Assembly: GCA_903837135.1 (NCBI GenBank)
Contig: CAILTK010000054.1
Coordinates: forward strand, 1-32,561
Origin: an uncultured Caulobacterales bacterium
Lineage (GTDB): Bacteria; Pseudomonadota; Alphaproteobacteria; Caulobacterales; Caulobacteraceae
Direction of reading: 5' to 3'
DNA length: 32,561 nt
The notes under the pieces are model-generated. The model did no database searches and had not been told where the DNA came from. It was given only the letters and a program-made list of their open reading frames with translations. This document shows positions 15,770 to 23,579 of this stretch, one piece after another. The position numbers were made by a program, and so were the translations under genes. Numbering within the stretch: the stretch's first letter is position 1; every line of letters starts with the position of its first letter.

Positions 15770-16513
15770 ATGGAGCCCCGACCCACCATTTTGCCTCGAC
15801 CCATCATTTTGATCGTGGACGACGACCGTGACATACGCTCCCTTCTGGCAGAGCAGCTGGAGCGCTACGGCTTCACCAGCTTCACCGCGGAGGATGGTCG
15901 GGCGATGCGCCGCATCCTTGATCGGGAGGCGGTCGACCTCGTCGTGCTGGACCTCAACCTGCCGCACGAAGACGGCCTCACGCTGTGCCGCGACCTCCGC
16001 GCCAAATCCACCCTGCCGGTGATCATGCTGACCGCGCGCGGCGAGGCGATCGACCGGATCGTCGGCCTGGAAATGGGCGCCGACGATTACATGGCCAAGC
16101 CGTTCGAACCGCGTGAACTGGTCGCCCGGATCAAGAACGTCCTCAAACGGGGCGCCGAGGGTCTCGGTCCCTGGGCCGGCGGCGAGGTCGTCAATGCGCT
16201 GTGCTTCGCCGACCGGGTGCTCGACCTGCAGCGCAGGCATCTGCTGAATGAAAAGGGCCAGGTGGTCATGCTCTCCGGCGCGGAGTTCCGCCTGTTGAAG
16301 GCGTTTGCCGAACAGCCCAACCGCGTCTTCTCTCGCGAGCAATTGGCGCGGGTCGGCGCGGGGAGGCAGGTGGAGGCTACGGACCGTGCGGTGGACCTGC
16401 AGATCAGTCGACTGCGCGGCAAACTCGGCGACGACGCCCGGGCGCCGATCCTGATCAAGACCGTGCGCAGCGAAGGCTATGTCCTCGCCGTGCCGGTGGA
16501 TCGCCGACCGTGA
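15770..16513 (+). CDS. OmpR-family response regulator
   Basis: The 247-residue protein has a receiver domain (residues about 12-125) with the acidic pair in VDDD (17-19), phospho-acceptor Asp61 in LDLNLP, Thr88 and Lys110 in AKPFEP. A winged-helix OmpR/PhoB DNA-binding domain (about 145-245) follows, with LSGAEFRLLKAF, RVFSREQL and the final RSEGYVLAV. It is complete and should activate or repress transcription once phosphorylated by the adjacent kinase. The kinase GTG overlaps its stop by four bases, indicating translational coupling. The ATG at 15770 lacks a good ribosome site; a TTG seven codons later is a possible alternative. Confidence 0.93.
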   Translation: MEPRPTILPRPIILIVDDDRDIRSLLAEQLERYGFTSFTAEDGRAMRRILDREAVDLVVLDLNLPHEDGLTLCRDLRAKSTLPVIMLTARGEAIDRIVGLEMGADDYMAKPFEPRELVARIKNVLKRGAEGLGPWAGGEVVNALCFADRVLDLQRRHLLNEKGQVVMLSGAEFRLLKAFAEQPNRVFSREQLARVGAGRQVEATDRAVDLQISRLRGKLGDDARAPILIKTVRSEGYVLAVPVDRRP

Positions 16514-17904
16514 GCCCGAGGGCATGGCTCCGCTCGATGGCCAGCCAGGTGTTCCTGATCCTGCTCGTCGGGATCGTCCTGTCCGCCGCCCTGGCGCTCG
16601 CGGCCGCCGGCCTGGAGCAGCGGCAGGCGGAGCAGCGGCTGCGCTTTCAGAGACTGGCCGACCGCGTGGTCGATCTGACGGCCCTGCTGGAGGCGCAGCC
16701 CTCGTTCCCGCCCCCGGGCCCTCTGGCCGCGGGACCGGAGTCGCCGCGTCTGGTCGGCGCGGATCTTCCCGCCGGGGCGCCCGACCCGGCGCTCACCGAG
16801 CGCCTCGGCCGGCGCCTGGGCTCCCGCTACGCGGTGGAGGCTTTCCTTCCGGATGACCGCGCATGCCGCGACCGCCCCCCGCCCCCGCCCCCCGAACACG
16901 ATCGATCGGCGCCGCCCCCACCTCCGCCGCCGCCTCTGGTCTCGCCGCCTCGTCCTCCCGCGCCCGACTGCCGGCTGGTACGGGTCACTCTGACGGGCGG
17001 GCGGCGGGTCGCTCTCGTGTTTCCGCTCGGGCCCAAGGCGCAGGCGAACGATCACGCCCCGCTGACGCCGATCTATCTGCTGATCCTCTCGCTCGCGGCC
17101 GCCATCCTGGCCTATCTGGTCGCCCGAATGGCGACCGCGCCGCTGCGCCGTCTGTCGAACGCCGCGACCGCGCTTGGGCGCGATCTCGATCGGACGCCGC
17201 TCGTCGTCGAGGGTCCGCTGGAGGTCCGCCACGCGGCCGCGGCCTTCAACCTCATGCAGGCGCGGCTGAAATCCCACGTGATTGAGCGAACCCAGATGCT
17301 GGCCGCCATCACCCATGACCTGCAGACGCCGATGACGCGGCTGCGGCTTCGCCTGGAACGGGTGAAGGACCGGGCTCTGCGCGACCAGTTGCTCGCCGAT
17401 CACGCCGACATGCAGGCGCTGATCCGCGACGGTCTCGACCTCGCCCGACTGTCCGACGAGGGCGAAGCCCTCGCGGACCTAGACGTCGATTCCCTGCTGC
17501 AGACGCTTCGTGACGACGCGGTCGCCGACGGTCGTTCAGTATCGATTGGCGGACAGTCAGGACTCGTCATCCGCACACGCCCGCAGACGCTGCGGCGCTG
17601 CCTCGGCAACCTGCTCGACAACGCCCTGAAGTACGCGGGCTCCGCGGAACTCTCGGCGAGCGACGAGGGCGCGCCGACCCTCGCCGTCAGCGACTCCGGC
17701 CCGGGCATTCCGCCCGACAAGCTCGATGCGGTGTTGCAGCCCTTCCGGCGCCTGGAGGAGTCGCGGTCACGCGACACGGGCGGCGTCGGCCTAGGCTTGA
17801 CCATCGCCAAGAGCATGGCCGAGCGCGCGGGCGCGGAACTCAGGATCGAGAACCGGTCGGAGGGCGGTCTACGGTGCTCGCTCGTCTTCCCCGTCGGCCG
17901 ATAG
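16510..17904 (+). CDS. Sensor histidine kinase with cysteine-flanked polyproline periplasmic loop
   Basis: The 464-residue kinase has a first transmembrane helix at residues about 12-33, a periplasmic domain about 34-184 and a second helix about 186-206. A HAMP region follows, then the dimerisation/phospho-acceptor helix with His269 in ITHDLQTP and an ATPase domain with LLDNALKYA (Asn371), DSGPGIP (395-401) and GVGLGL (425-430). All catalytic boxes are intact. The periplasmic domain contains an insert at about 123-152 with runs of six and eight prolines, bracketed by Cys119 and Cys154. These could close it into a disulfide-bonded loop; this is inference. The start is GTG at 16510, overlapping the regulator's stop. 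A hairpin covers its stop codon. The ligand is unknown. Confidence 0.93.
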   Translation: MSPRAWLRSMASQVFLILLVGIVLSAALALAAAGLEQRQAEQRLRFQRLADRVVDLTALLEAQPSFPPPGPLAAGPESPRLVGADLPAGAPDPALTERLGRRLGSRYAVEAFLPDDRACRDRPPPPPPEHDRSAPPPPPPPPLVSPPRPPAPDCRLVRVTLTGGRRVALVFPLGPKAQANDHAPLTPIYLLILSLAAAILAYLVARMATAPLRRLSNAATALGRDLDRTPLVVEGPLEVRHAAAAFNLMQARLKSHVIERTQMLAAITHDLQTPMTRLRLRLERVKDRALRDQLLADHADMQALIRDGLDLARLSDEGEALADLDVDSLLQTLRDDAVADGRSVSIGGQSGLVIRTRPQTLRRCLGNLLDNALKYAGSAELSASDEGAPTLAVSDSGPGIPPDKLDAVLQPFRRLEESRSRDTGGVGLGLTIAKSMAERAGAELRIENRSEGGLRCSLVFPVGR

Positions 17905-17928
17905 GGGACGACTTGCCTCCCTATCGGC
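17897..17928 (+). terminator. Hairpin over the kinase stop codon
   Basis: GCCGATAGGG (17897-17906) pairs perfectly with CCCTATCGGC (17919-17928) around 12 bases. The left arm contains the kinase TAG at 17902-17904. There is no T-tract. It sits between converging genes and may stop transcription from the left. Confidence 0.5.
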
Positions 17929-17988
17929 AACGGGACGGCGTCGGCGCCCGGGGGCGGCCTGCCGATCGACCGAAGAGTCAGAACACTC

Positions 17989-18303
17989 CTATTTGGCGCA
18001 CTCGGCCAGCTGGGCTTCGGTCAGCACCACGTCGCCGGTAGCGTAGGCGGTGAACTTGCCGAGCGTGCGGGCCGCATGCTGGCACTCGGTCAGCGGCTTG
18101 CGGCGGACGTCGGAGTCATTCGGCAGGGCGACGCAGGCCGTTCCGTCGCAGCGCCAGATCCGGCTGTCGATCACGAGTTCGGTCCCCTTGTCGGCCGGCG
18201 ACGCCAGCACGGCGTGGGTTTCGCCCGGAGGATAACCCCCGGCGAGAGCGGCGGGCGCGAGCGCAACGGCGGCCAGGCAGGCGGCCAGTCCAAGTCGTAA
18301 CAT
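17989..18303 (-). CDS. Small exported four-cysteine protein
   Basis: The 104-residue protein begins with a signal peptide (about 1-21, ending AALA). The mature part carries exactly four Cys: Cys52 and Cys57 in the motif IWRCDGTACVA, Cys74 and Cys102. These could form two disulfides in the periplasm. The W-x-C-x-G-x-x-C pattern followed by a C-terminal EC-Q/H and LAECA stretch recalls a small exported family seen in Caulobacter-type genomes (I think the CC_3452 family, from memory and unverified). No function is known. GAGGGG six bases before the ATG supports the start. It converges on the kinase gene and is divergent from the DUF2306-like gene. Confidence 0.78.
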   Translation of the reverse strand: MLRLGLAACLAAVALAPAALAGGYPPGETHAVLASPADKGTELVIDSRIWRCDGTACVALPNDSDVRRKPLTECQHAARTLGKFTAYATGDVVLTEAQLAECAK

Positions 18304-18410
18304 GTGATCCCCTCAGGTCAGGCCTGTCGCGCCCCCGGAGTGGAGCGGCGATCTAGACATCGTTCAGATAATGACCTACGACGGCCTCGCAAGGCTTGAC
18401 CATGGCGTTC

Positions 18411-18426
18411 TGCAAAATTTTTTGCA
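18411..18426. promoter_or_regulatory. 16-base palindrome in the divergent intergenic region
   Basis: TGCAAAATTTTTTGCA reads as perfect seven-base arms around TT. It lies in the 222-base gap between the small exported protein and the DUF2306-like gene, in a locally AT-rich patch. It could be an operator; a TTGACC at 18396-18401 nearby is compatible with a promoter, but I find no good -10 for it. Confidence 0.35.
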
Positions 18427-18525
18427 CCTGCACAATGAACGCAGATAAGTTCAACCGCGGCGCCCGTCCGTCAGGTGGACGCGGACGGTCTTCCTGTTAG
18501 CATGATCGCCTCGAGGGGCGCCGAC

Positions 18526-19176
18526 TTGGACCTGCATAGCGTAAACATCGGCGCGCACGTGACCGCGGGCGGCGCGGCCCTGGCGATCGGACTGTTCGCT
18601 TTGTTCAGCCGCAAGGGCGGCTGGCTGCACCGGCGCGCCGGCTGGGCCGCGGCGGGTCTGGGCGGCCTGGCCCTGCTGACCGCCGTCGCGGCCGTCCTTC
18701 TGTTTCACCCGCCCGCCCCGCTGGTGGCGGCGACGCTGTCGGCCGGCTATCAATATCTGAGCGGCTTGCGATCGGCCCGGCTGCGGCAGGGCGGTCCCGG
18801 CTGGCCCGACGTCGCCCTGGCGCTCACCGGCCTCGGACTGGTCGGCCTGCTGCTCCACCTGATGACCGCCGGAACCCGGTCGTGGAACCCGGCGATCGGC
18901 TATTCCACCATGGGGTTCCTTACGCTCGTCGCGCTTTACGATCTAAGCCGACCGGCCTGGTTCAGAACCTGGCGGGCGCATGTTCGGGCGCTCGATCACG
19001 GGGTGAAGATGATCGGCTTCTACTTCGCCATGATGTCGGCGGGCGCGGGAAACCTTCTGGCGCAATGGCAACCCCTGAGCCAGGTGCTGCCGTCGATGCT
19101 CGGCTTGATGACCATGATCGCCTTCGTCATTTTCTACAACCTGAAGCCGATCCGCGTGCCGGCCGGTTTCGCCTGA
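18526..19176 (+). CDS. DUF2306-like polytopic membrane protein
   Basis: This is a membrane protein of about 216 residues with six or seven hydrophobic helices. The N-terminal segment IGAHVTAGGAALAIGLFALF followed by SRKGGWLHRRAGW matches the pattern of DUF2306-type proteins (helix, then KGG-x-xHRxxG). Function is unknown. The start is uncertain. TTG 18526 has GAGGGG seven bases upstream and begins just before the first helix, so I prefer it. ATG 18502 and GTG 18475 are in frame but lack ribosome sites. No partner gene is evident. Confidence 0.75.
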   Translation: MDLHSVNIGAHVTAGGAALAIGLFALFSRKGGWLHRRAGWAAAGLGGLALLTAVAAVLLFHPPAPLVAATLSAGYQYLSGLRSARLRQGGPGWPDVALALTGLGLVGLLLHLMTAGTRSWNPAIGYSTMGFLTLVALYDLSRPAWFRTWRAHVRALDHGVKMIGFYFAMMSAGAGNLLAQWQPLSQVLPSMLGLMTMIAFVIFYNLKPIRVPAGFA

Positions 19177-19230
19177 GCCGGCCGAAACGGTCCATTGCTG
19201 TATGTCTGGATGAGGCGCGCCGAAAATTCG

Positions 19231-19325
19231 ACGCGGAGGCCGCGGAGGCGCGCGCGGAGCGGGGACTCGCAAACTTGGTTGCGCTGATGCCGGCTGTCTC
19301 TCTATGGGCTCCGCGTCCTCAGCGT
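19231..19325. repeat. Imperfect inverted repeat of GCGGAG-rich arms between convergent genes
   Basis: The left arm ACGCGGAGGCCGCGGAG (19231-19247) pairs with the right arm at 19309-19325 (reverse complement ACGCTGAGGACGCGGAG), 15 of 17 matching, around about 60 bases. It fills the 169-base gap between two convergent genes. The CGCGGAG/CTCCGCG wording resembles short dispersed repeats seen in many proteobacterial genomes (from memory). It may serve as a bidirectional terminator. Confidence 0.5.
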
Positions 19326-19345
19326 TGCTCCTGCCCGCCAAAGCC

Positions 19346-20662
19346 CTACTGCCCCGGCGCCGAGACGCGCCAGACGGTATTGCCCACATCGTCGGCGATC
19401 AGGAGGCCGCCTTTGCCGTCGACCGCGAGGCCCACCGGACGCCCGCGCGCCTTGTCGTCCGGGGTGAGGAAGCCCGTCACCACGTCCTGCGCCATGCCGC
19501 TCGGGCGGCCGTTGGCGAAGGGGACGTAGACCACCTTGTAGCCGTTGAGCACGCTGCGGTCCCAGCTGCCGTGCTCGCCGACGAAGGCGCCGCCGCGATA
19601 GGCCGGCGGCAGGTTGGTCCCGGTGTAGAACACCATCCCCAGCGGGGCCACATGCGAACTCAGCGCATAGTCCGGCGGGATGGCCTTGGCGACGAGGTCC
19701 GGCCGCTGCGGCATGACGCGCGGATCCACGTGCTGGCCGTAATAGCTGTAGGGCCAGCCGTAGAAGGCGCCGTCCTTCACCGAGGTCAGGTAGTCGGGCA
19801 CGAGGTCGGGGCCGAGTTCGTCGCGCTCGTTGACCACCGCCCACAGCACGTGGCTCTGCGGTTCGAACTGCAGGCCGTTGGGATTGCGCAGACCGGTGGC
19901 GTACTCGCGGTGCGCGCCGGTCGCCCGGTCGATCTCCCACACGGCGGCCCGGCCGACCTCCGCCTGGATCCCATTCTCGGTGATGTTGCTGTTGGAGCCG
20001 ACACCGGCGTAGAGCTTGGTCCCGTCGGGGCTGGCGGTCAGGCTCTTGGTCCAGTGGTGGTCGATCGGGCCGCCCGGCAGGTCGGTCAGCTTTATCCCCG
20101 GATCGGTGATGGTGGTCTGTCCGGTCTGGTAGGGAAACCGCATCACCGCGTCGGTGTTGGCGACGTAGAGGTCGTCGCCCACCAAAACGACGCCGAACGG
20201 CGACTTCAGATGGTCGATAAAGACCGTCTGCAGCACTGGCGGCCCGTCGCCCGGCCCCGGCCGGATCAGCAGGATGCGGTTGCCGGCCTTGGTGGCGGAG
20301 TGGGCCTTCTTCTCGACCCAGCCCATGACGAACTCCTTGGGCCGGTTGATCGGCGCCTTGGGGCCGTCGGCCTCCACCACCAGCACGTCGCCGTTCGGAA
20401 GCACATAGAGCGAGCGCGGGTTCTTGAGGCCCGTGGCCAGCGCCTTGATCTCGAGACCCGCCGGGACCGTCGGCGTGGCCGAGCCCCAGCCGACGATCCT
20501 GGCCACATGCATGGGCGGCATCAGGTACTGGTGGATCTCGGGCAGGTAGGGATTGGCGCCGATCTGGCGCTTGGGATCGCCGGGCGCGGGGCCGCAGGCG
20601 GCGACGCCCAGCAGAAGCGCGGCCGTGAGCCCGATCCGAACCGGGGTCTTGGGCGGGCTCAT
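19346..20662 (-). CDS. Sorbosone dehydrogenase-like (PQQ-type) beta-propeller lipoprotein
   Basis: The 438-residue protein has a lipoprotein signal (hydrophobic stretch, VAAC with Cys23) and a six-bladed beta-propeller of the L-sorbosone/aldose-sugar dehydrogenase group. Recognisable blade motifs are GLKNPRSLYVLPNGDVLV, KSPFGVVLVGDDLYVA, IDHHWTKSLTASPDG, GLRNPNGLQF, APLGMVFYTG, GEHGSWDRS and the closing GLLIADDVGNTVWRV. Family members use PQQ to oxidise sugars or aldehydes in the periplasm. The ATG at 20662 overlaps the stop of the DUF2231 gene by four bases, so translation is coupled. The neighbour could anchor it or pass on electrons; that is inference. A haem domain is not present. Confidence 0.87.
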   Translation of the reverse strand: MSPPKTPVRIGLTAALLLGVAACGPAPGDPKRQIGANPYLPEIHQYLMPPMHVARIVGWGSATPTVPAGLEIKALATGLKNPRSLYVLPNGDVLVVEADGPKAPINRPKEFVMGWVEKKAHSATKAGNRILLIRPGPGDGPPVLQTVFIDHLKSPFGVVLVGDDLYVANTDAVMRFPYQTGQTTITDPGIKLTDLPGGPIDHHWTKSLTASPDGTKLYAGVGSNSNITENGIQAEVGRAAVWEIDRATGAHREYATGLRNPNGLQFEPQSHVLWAVVNERDELGPDLVPDYLTSVKDGAFYGWPYSYYGQHVDPRVMPQRPDLVAKAIPPDYALSSHVAPLGMVFYTGTNLPPAYRGGAFVGEHGSWDRSVLNGYKVVYVPFANGRPSGMAQDVVTGFLTPDDKARGRPVGLAVDGKGGLLIADDVGNTVWRVSAPGQ

Positions 20663-21129
20663 CGACGGTCTCCCGATCCGAGGGGCCGAACACCGACGCC
20701 GTGCCGGTAGACCATCTCCCAGCCGTTCCAGCCGGTGACCGCGAGGATCAGCACCACCAGCGTCGAAAGGAGCAGACCGCTCGGGACCACCGAGGTATAG
20801 GCGTCGCGGCTGTGCACGAAGGCGTTGACGATCGACAGGATCAGCACAAAGCCGTTGCCGAGGCCGTGGATCCAGGCCGGCCGCAGGGCGCGGATGCGCC
20901 GCTCGCCGAAGAAGTCGATCACCCCGGTCAGGGCGACGAAGATCGACACGATCAGCCCGACCGTGAGCATCCAGGCCGAAAAATTGGCCCACTGCATGGC
21001 CGCCGTCTTCCAGTAGACGAGGTCGCTGAGCCAGGTCCCGACGAAGCAGGCGATCGGGATCGGCACCAGCATGGGATGGATCGGATGGCCGGCGATGCGG
21101 GCGGTCGATCTTGGAGTGTCGCTGGGCAT
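20659..21129 (-). CDS. DUF2231 four-helix membrane protein
   Basis: The 156-residue protein has four hydrophobic helices and the family start pattern GHPIHPMLVPIPIACF, in which the two His may bind haem or metal. A second conserved stretch, DFFGERR, then PAWIHGLGN, carries another His. DUF2231 proteins often sit beside PQQ or cytochrome-linked dehydrogenases, which fits the coupled downstream gene. The ATG at 21129 follows AGGAA. A 14-base palindrome lies 37 bases upstream and may control the pair. Confidence 0.85.
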   Translation of the reverse strand: MPSDTPRSTARIAGHPIHPMLVPIPIACFVGTWLSDLVYWKTAAMQWANFSAWMLTVGLIVSIFVALTGVIDFFGERRIRALRPAWIHGLGNGFVLILSIVNAFVHSRDAYTSVVPSGLLLSTLVVLILAVTGWNGWEMVYRHGVGVRPLGSGDRR

Positions 21130-21165
21130 GGAGGCGTTCCTGCCGCGGCCGGTCGAGGCGCCGCC

Positions 21166-21179
21166 AGCCGTATACGGCT
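21166..21179. promoter_or_regulatory. 14-base perfect palindrome upstream of the DUF2231/dehydrogenase operon
   Basis: AGCCGTATACGGCT is fully symmetric and lies between the murG stop and the DUF2231 start. Read on the minus strand it contains TATACG, a plausible -10, so a bound protein would block initiation. It could equally be part of the murG 3' end structure. Confidence 0.4.
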
Positions 21180-21198
21180 TGCCCCGCCCCGGGTTCCG

Positions 21199-22290
21199 CT
21201 ACAGCGCCGCGCTCTCCACCAGGTCGGCCAGGCGCTCGGCGGCGTCGGGGCGGGCCACCGCGCGGGCGGCGGCGGCGCGCAGGCCGAGCTCGTGCGGATC
21301 GGTCAAGAGGCGGTTCAGCACCTCGGCCAGGCGGTCGGGGGTGAAGTCCTTTTCCGGAATGGCCTCGGCGGCGCCCGCGTCCACCAGCAGGCGGGCGTTG
21401 AAGGTCTGGTGGTCGTCCATGGCGATGCCGAGGGGCACCAGCACCGACGGCAGGCCGGCCACCGCCAGCTCGCACACGGTGGACGCCCCCGCCCGGCCGA
21501 TCACCAGGTGGGCGGTGGCCAGCCGCTGGGCCATGTTGCGGAAGAAGGGCGACAGCTCCGCCTCCACCAGGGCGTTGGCGTAGACCCGCCGCGCGTCCTC
21601 CATGGCTTCGGGCCGGGTCTGCTGGGTCACGTGCAGCCGATAGCGCGTATCCTCCGGCAGCATGGCCACCGCCAAGGGGGTGACGTCCGACAACAGGCGC
21701 GCGCCCTGGCTGCCGCCGGTGACCAGTATGCGCACATTGCCCGAACCCGGGTCGGGGAACGGCCGGTCGGCGAGGGCGCGGATCTCGGGACGCACCGGAT
21801 TGCCGACCACCGCGACCTTGGCCTTCACCTTGGCCGAGGCCTTCTCCAGGGTCGGGAAGGCGCAGGCGACCACCGCCGCGCGCGGGGCGAGAAAGCGGTT
21901 CACCCGCCCGAGCACCGCGTTCTGTTCGTGGATCACCGTCGGAACCTTCACCGCCGGCGCGGCGAGCAGGGCCGGCAGGGAGGGATAGCCGCCGAAGCCC
22001 ACCACCACCCTGGGCTTCAGTCGTTTGAACGCCACCCGCGCGCGGGTGACCCCGCCGAAGATCTTGAGGCCGCCGCGGGCCATGCCGATCGGATCGCCCA
22101 TGCGGAAGGTGGCGGCGTCGAGGGCCAGCCGCTCCTCGGCCGGGAAGTCCTCGGCGTAGGCCGCGCCGCGCGTGTCGGTGGCCAGCACGATCCGCCAGCC
22201 CCGCTCGGTCAATTCCCGCGCCAGGGCTTCGGCCGGGAACAGGTGCCCGCCGGTGCCGCCGGCGGCCACCACCGCTAGCTTGCCGCTCAC
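21199..22290 (-). CDS. murG: UDP-GlcNAc:undecaprenyl-PP-MurNAc-pentapeptide GlcNAc transferase MurG
   Basis: The 363-residue protein is full length for MurG, which adds GlcNAc to lipid I to make lipid II on the inner face of the membrane. Diagnostic motifs are AAGGTGGHLFPA at the N-terminus (acceptor-diphosphate loop), GFGGYPSLP, HEQNAVLGRVNR, TGGSQGAR, and the UDP-GlcNAc site GRAGASTVCE followed by DDHQTFNA. Translation starts at a GTG that overlaps the ftsW stop by four bases, so expression is coupled. In other alphaproteobacteria murC follows murG; here the next gene is a DUF2231 membrane protein. The sequence shows no degeneration, so it is probably the functional copy. Confidence 0.97.
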   Translation of the reverse strand: MSGKLAVVAAGGTGGHLFPAEALARELTERGWRIVLATDTRGAAYAEDFPAEERLALDAATFRMGDPIGMARGGLKIFGGVTRARVAFKRLKPRVVVGFGGYPSLPALLAAPAVKVPTVIHEQNAVLGRVNRFLAPRAAVVACAFPTLEKASAKVKAKVAVVGNPVRPEIRALADRPFPDPGSGNVRILVTGGSQGARLLSDVTPLAVAMLPEDTRYRLHVTQQTRPEAMEDARRVYANALVEAELSPFFRNMAQRLATAHLVIGRAGASTVCELAVAGLPSVLVPLGIAMDDHQTFNARLLVDAGAAEAIPEKDFTPDRLAEVLNRLLTDPHELGLRAAAARAVARPDAAERLADLVESAAL

Positions 22291-23477
22291 GGTTCGGCGC
22301 GGGTCGCCGCGAAGCCGGGCGCGAGCGGGCGCGGACGGCGGCGCGTCAGCGCCAGCGCCATACCCATCGTCAGTCCCATGGCCAGCATCGAGGACCCTCC
22401 GTAAGAGATGAACGGAAGGGTCATGCCCTTGGTCGGGATGATGTTCAAGTTCACCGCCACATTGATCAGCGCCTGCAGGCCGACCAGCACGAACAGGCCC
22501 GCCGCCGCCACCTGTTCATAGGCGTCGTCGAGCTTCATCGCCCGATACAGGCCGCGGATCACCAGAAAGCCGAACAGGGCGATCAGGGCGAGGCAGAACA
22601 GGAGGCCGTACTCCTCGGCCGCCACCGAATAGATGAAGTCGGTGTGCGCCTCGGGCACGCCGCGCTTGAACACTCCCTCCCCCGGTCCGACCCCGAACAG
22701 GGCCCCGTGGTGGATGGCTTCGGCGGCGCGGTCGACCTGGCGGCCGGTCTGCCCGTCGGCGTTGAAGAAGGTCTTCAGCCGCTTTTCCGAGTGGCCGTGC
22801 GTCAGGAGCATGAGGGTGAAGGCCACGCCGGCCGACCCGGTCATGGCCGCCATCCACAGCATCGGCACCCCGGCGACGAAGAAGGCGGCTCCGAAGGCGC
22901 AGGTGATCAGCAGGGTCTGGCCGAAATCGGGCTGACGGATCAGCAGGAAGGCCGGAACGGCGTAAAGCAGGAAGGCGATGAAGATGCCGGGCACGCCCTG
23001 GCCCTTCTGGCTCTCTGAGAACATCCAGCCGGCCAGCACGATCAGCGCCGGCTTCATGAACTCGGACGGCTGCAGCGAAAAGCCGCCGAACGAGATCCAG
23101 CGGTCGCCCCCCTTGGCCGCGTGGCCGATCAGCGGCAGGGCCAGCATGATCAGCACCGACACCAGATAGACCACGGCCGACAGCCGCCGGATCCCGCGCG
23201 GGGACAGCACCGACACCGACACCAGGATGGCTGCGCCGAGCGCGCCGAACAGGCACTGGCGGACGGCGAAATAGAACGGGCTGTGGATATGCAGCCGCGC
23301 CGCCGCCCCGGGGCTGGCCGCGAACGACAGCATGACCCCAAGCCCGATCAGCGCGGCCACGGCGCCGAGCAGCAGCCGGTCGGTGGTCCACCACCAGACG
23401 CCGAGCGGCGTCCGGTCGGTGCGCGCGAACGGGTGCGGCTGGGCCTGGCGTCCCTGAAGATGCTCGAACACGGTCAT
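22287..23477 (-). CDS. ftsW: SEDS-family septal peptidoglycan glycosyltransferase FtsW
   Basis: The 396-residue protein has about ten transmembrane helices. SEDS motifs are visible: GGDRWISFGGFSLQPSEF, RQPDFGQTLL, HTDFIYSVAAEEYGL (the catalytic Asp loop and EE) and the closing NIIPTKGMTLPFISYGGSS. FtsW polymerises glycan strands at the division site together with FtsI. Being directly joined to murG makes FtsW more likely than the elongation paralogue RodA. I chose the ATG at 23477, preceded by GGAGG; the frame stays open for another 500 codons upstream, but that part is only the shadow of the oppositely oriented FAD dehydrogenase. murD, usually just upstream, is absent. Confidence 0.95.
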   Translation of the reverse strand: MTVFEHLQGRQAQPHPFARTDRTPLGVWWWTTDRLLLGAVAALIGLGVMLSFAASPGAAARLHIHSPFYFAVRQCLFGALGAAILVSVSVLSPRGIRRLSAVVYLVSVLIMLALPLIGHAAKGGDRWISFGGFSLQPSEFMKPALIVLAGWMFSESQKGQGVPGIFIAFLLYAVPAFLLIRQPDFGQTLLITCAFGAAFFVAGVPMLWMAAMTGSAGVAFTLMLLTHGHSEKRLKTFFNADGQTGRQVDRAAEAIHHGALFGVGPGEGVFKRGVPEAHTDFIYSVAAEEYGLLFCLALIALFGFLVIRGLYRAMKLDDAYEQVAAAGLFVLVGLQALINVAVNLNIIPTKGMTLPFISYGGSSMLAMGLTMGMALALTRRRPRPLAPGFAATRAEP

Positions 23478-23579
23478 GGTCGGCCTCCAGCATCCGCGAA
23501 CGTGGTGAACGAAGGGTTTCGTTTTCCACGCGCGGCGCGCTCCCTTCCCCCTCGACGGGCGAACGGCTATCTGCGGCCC

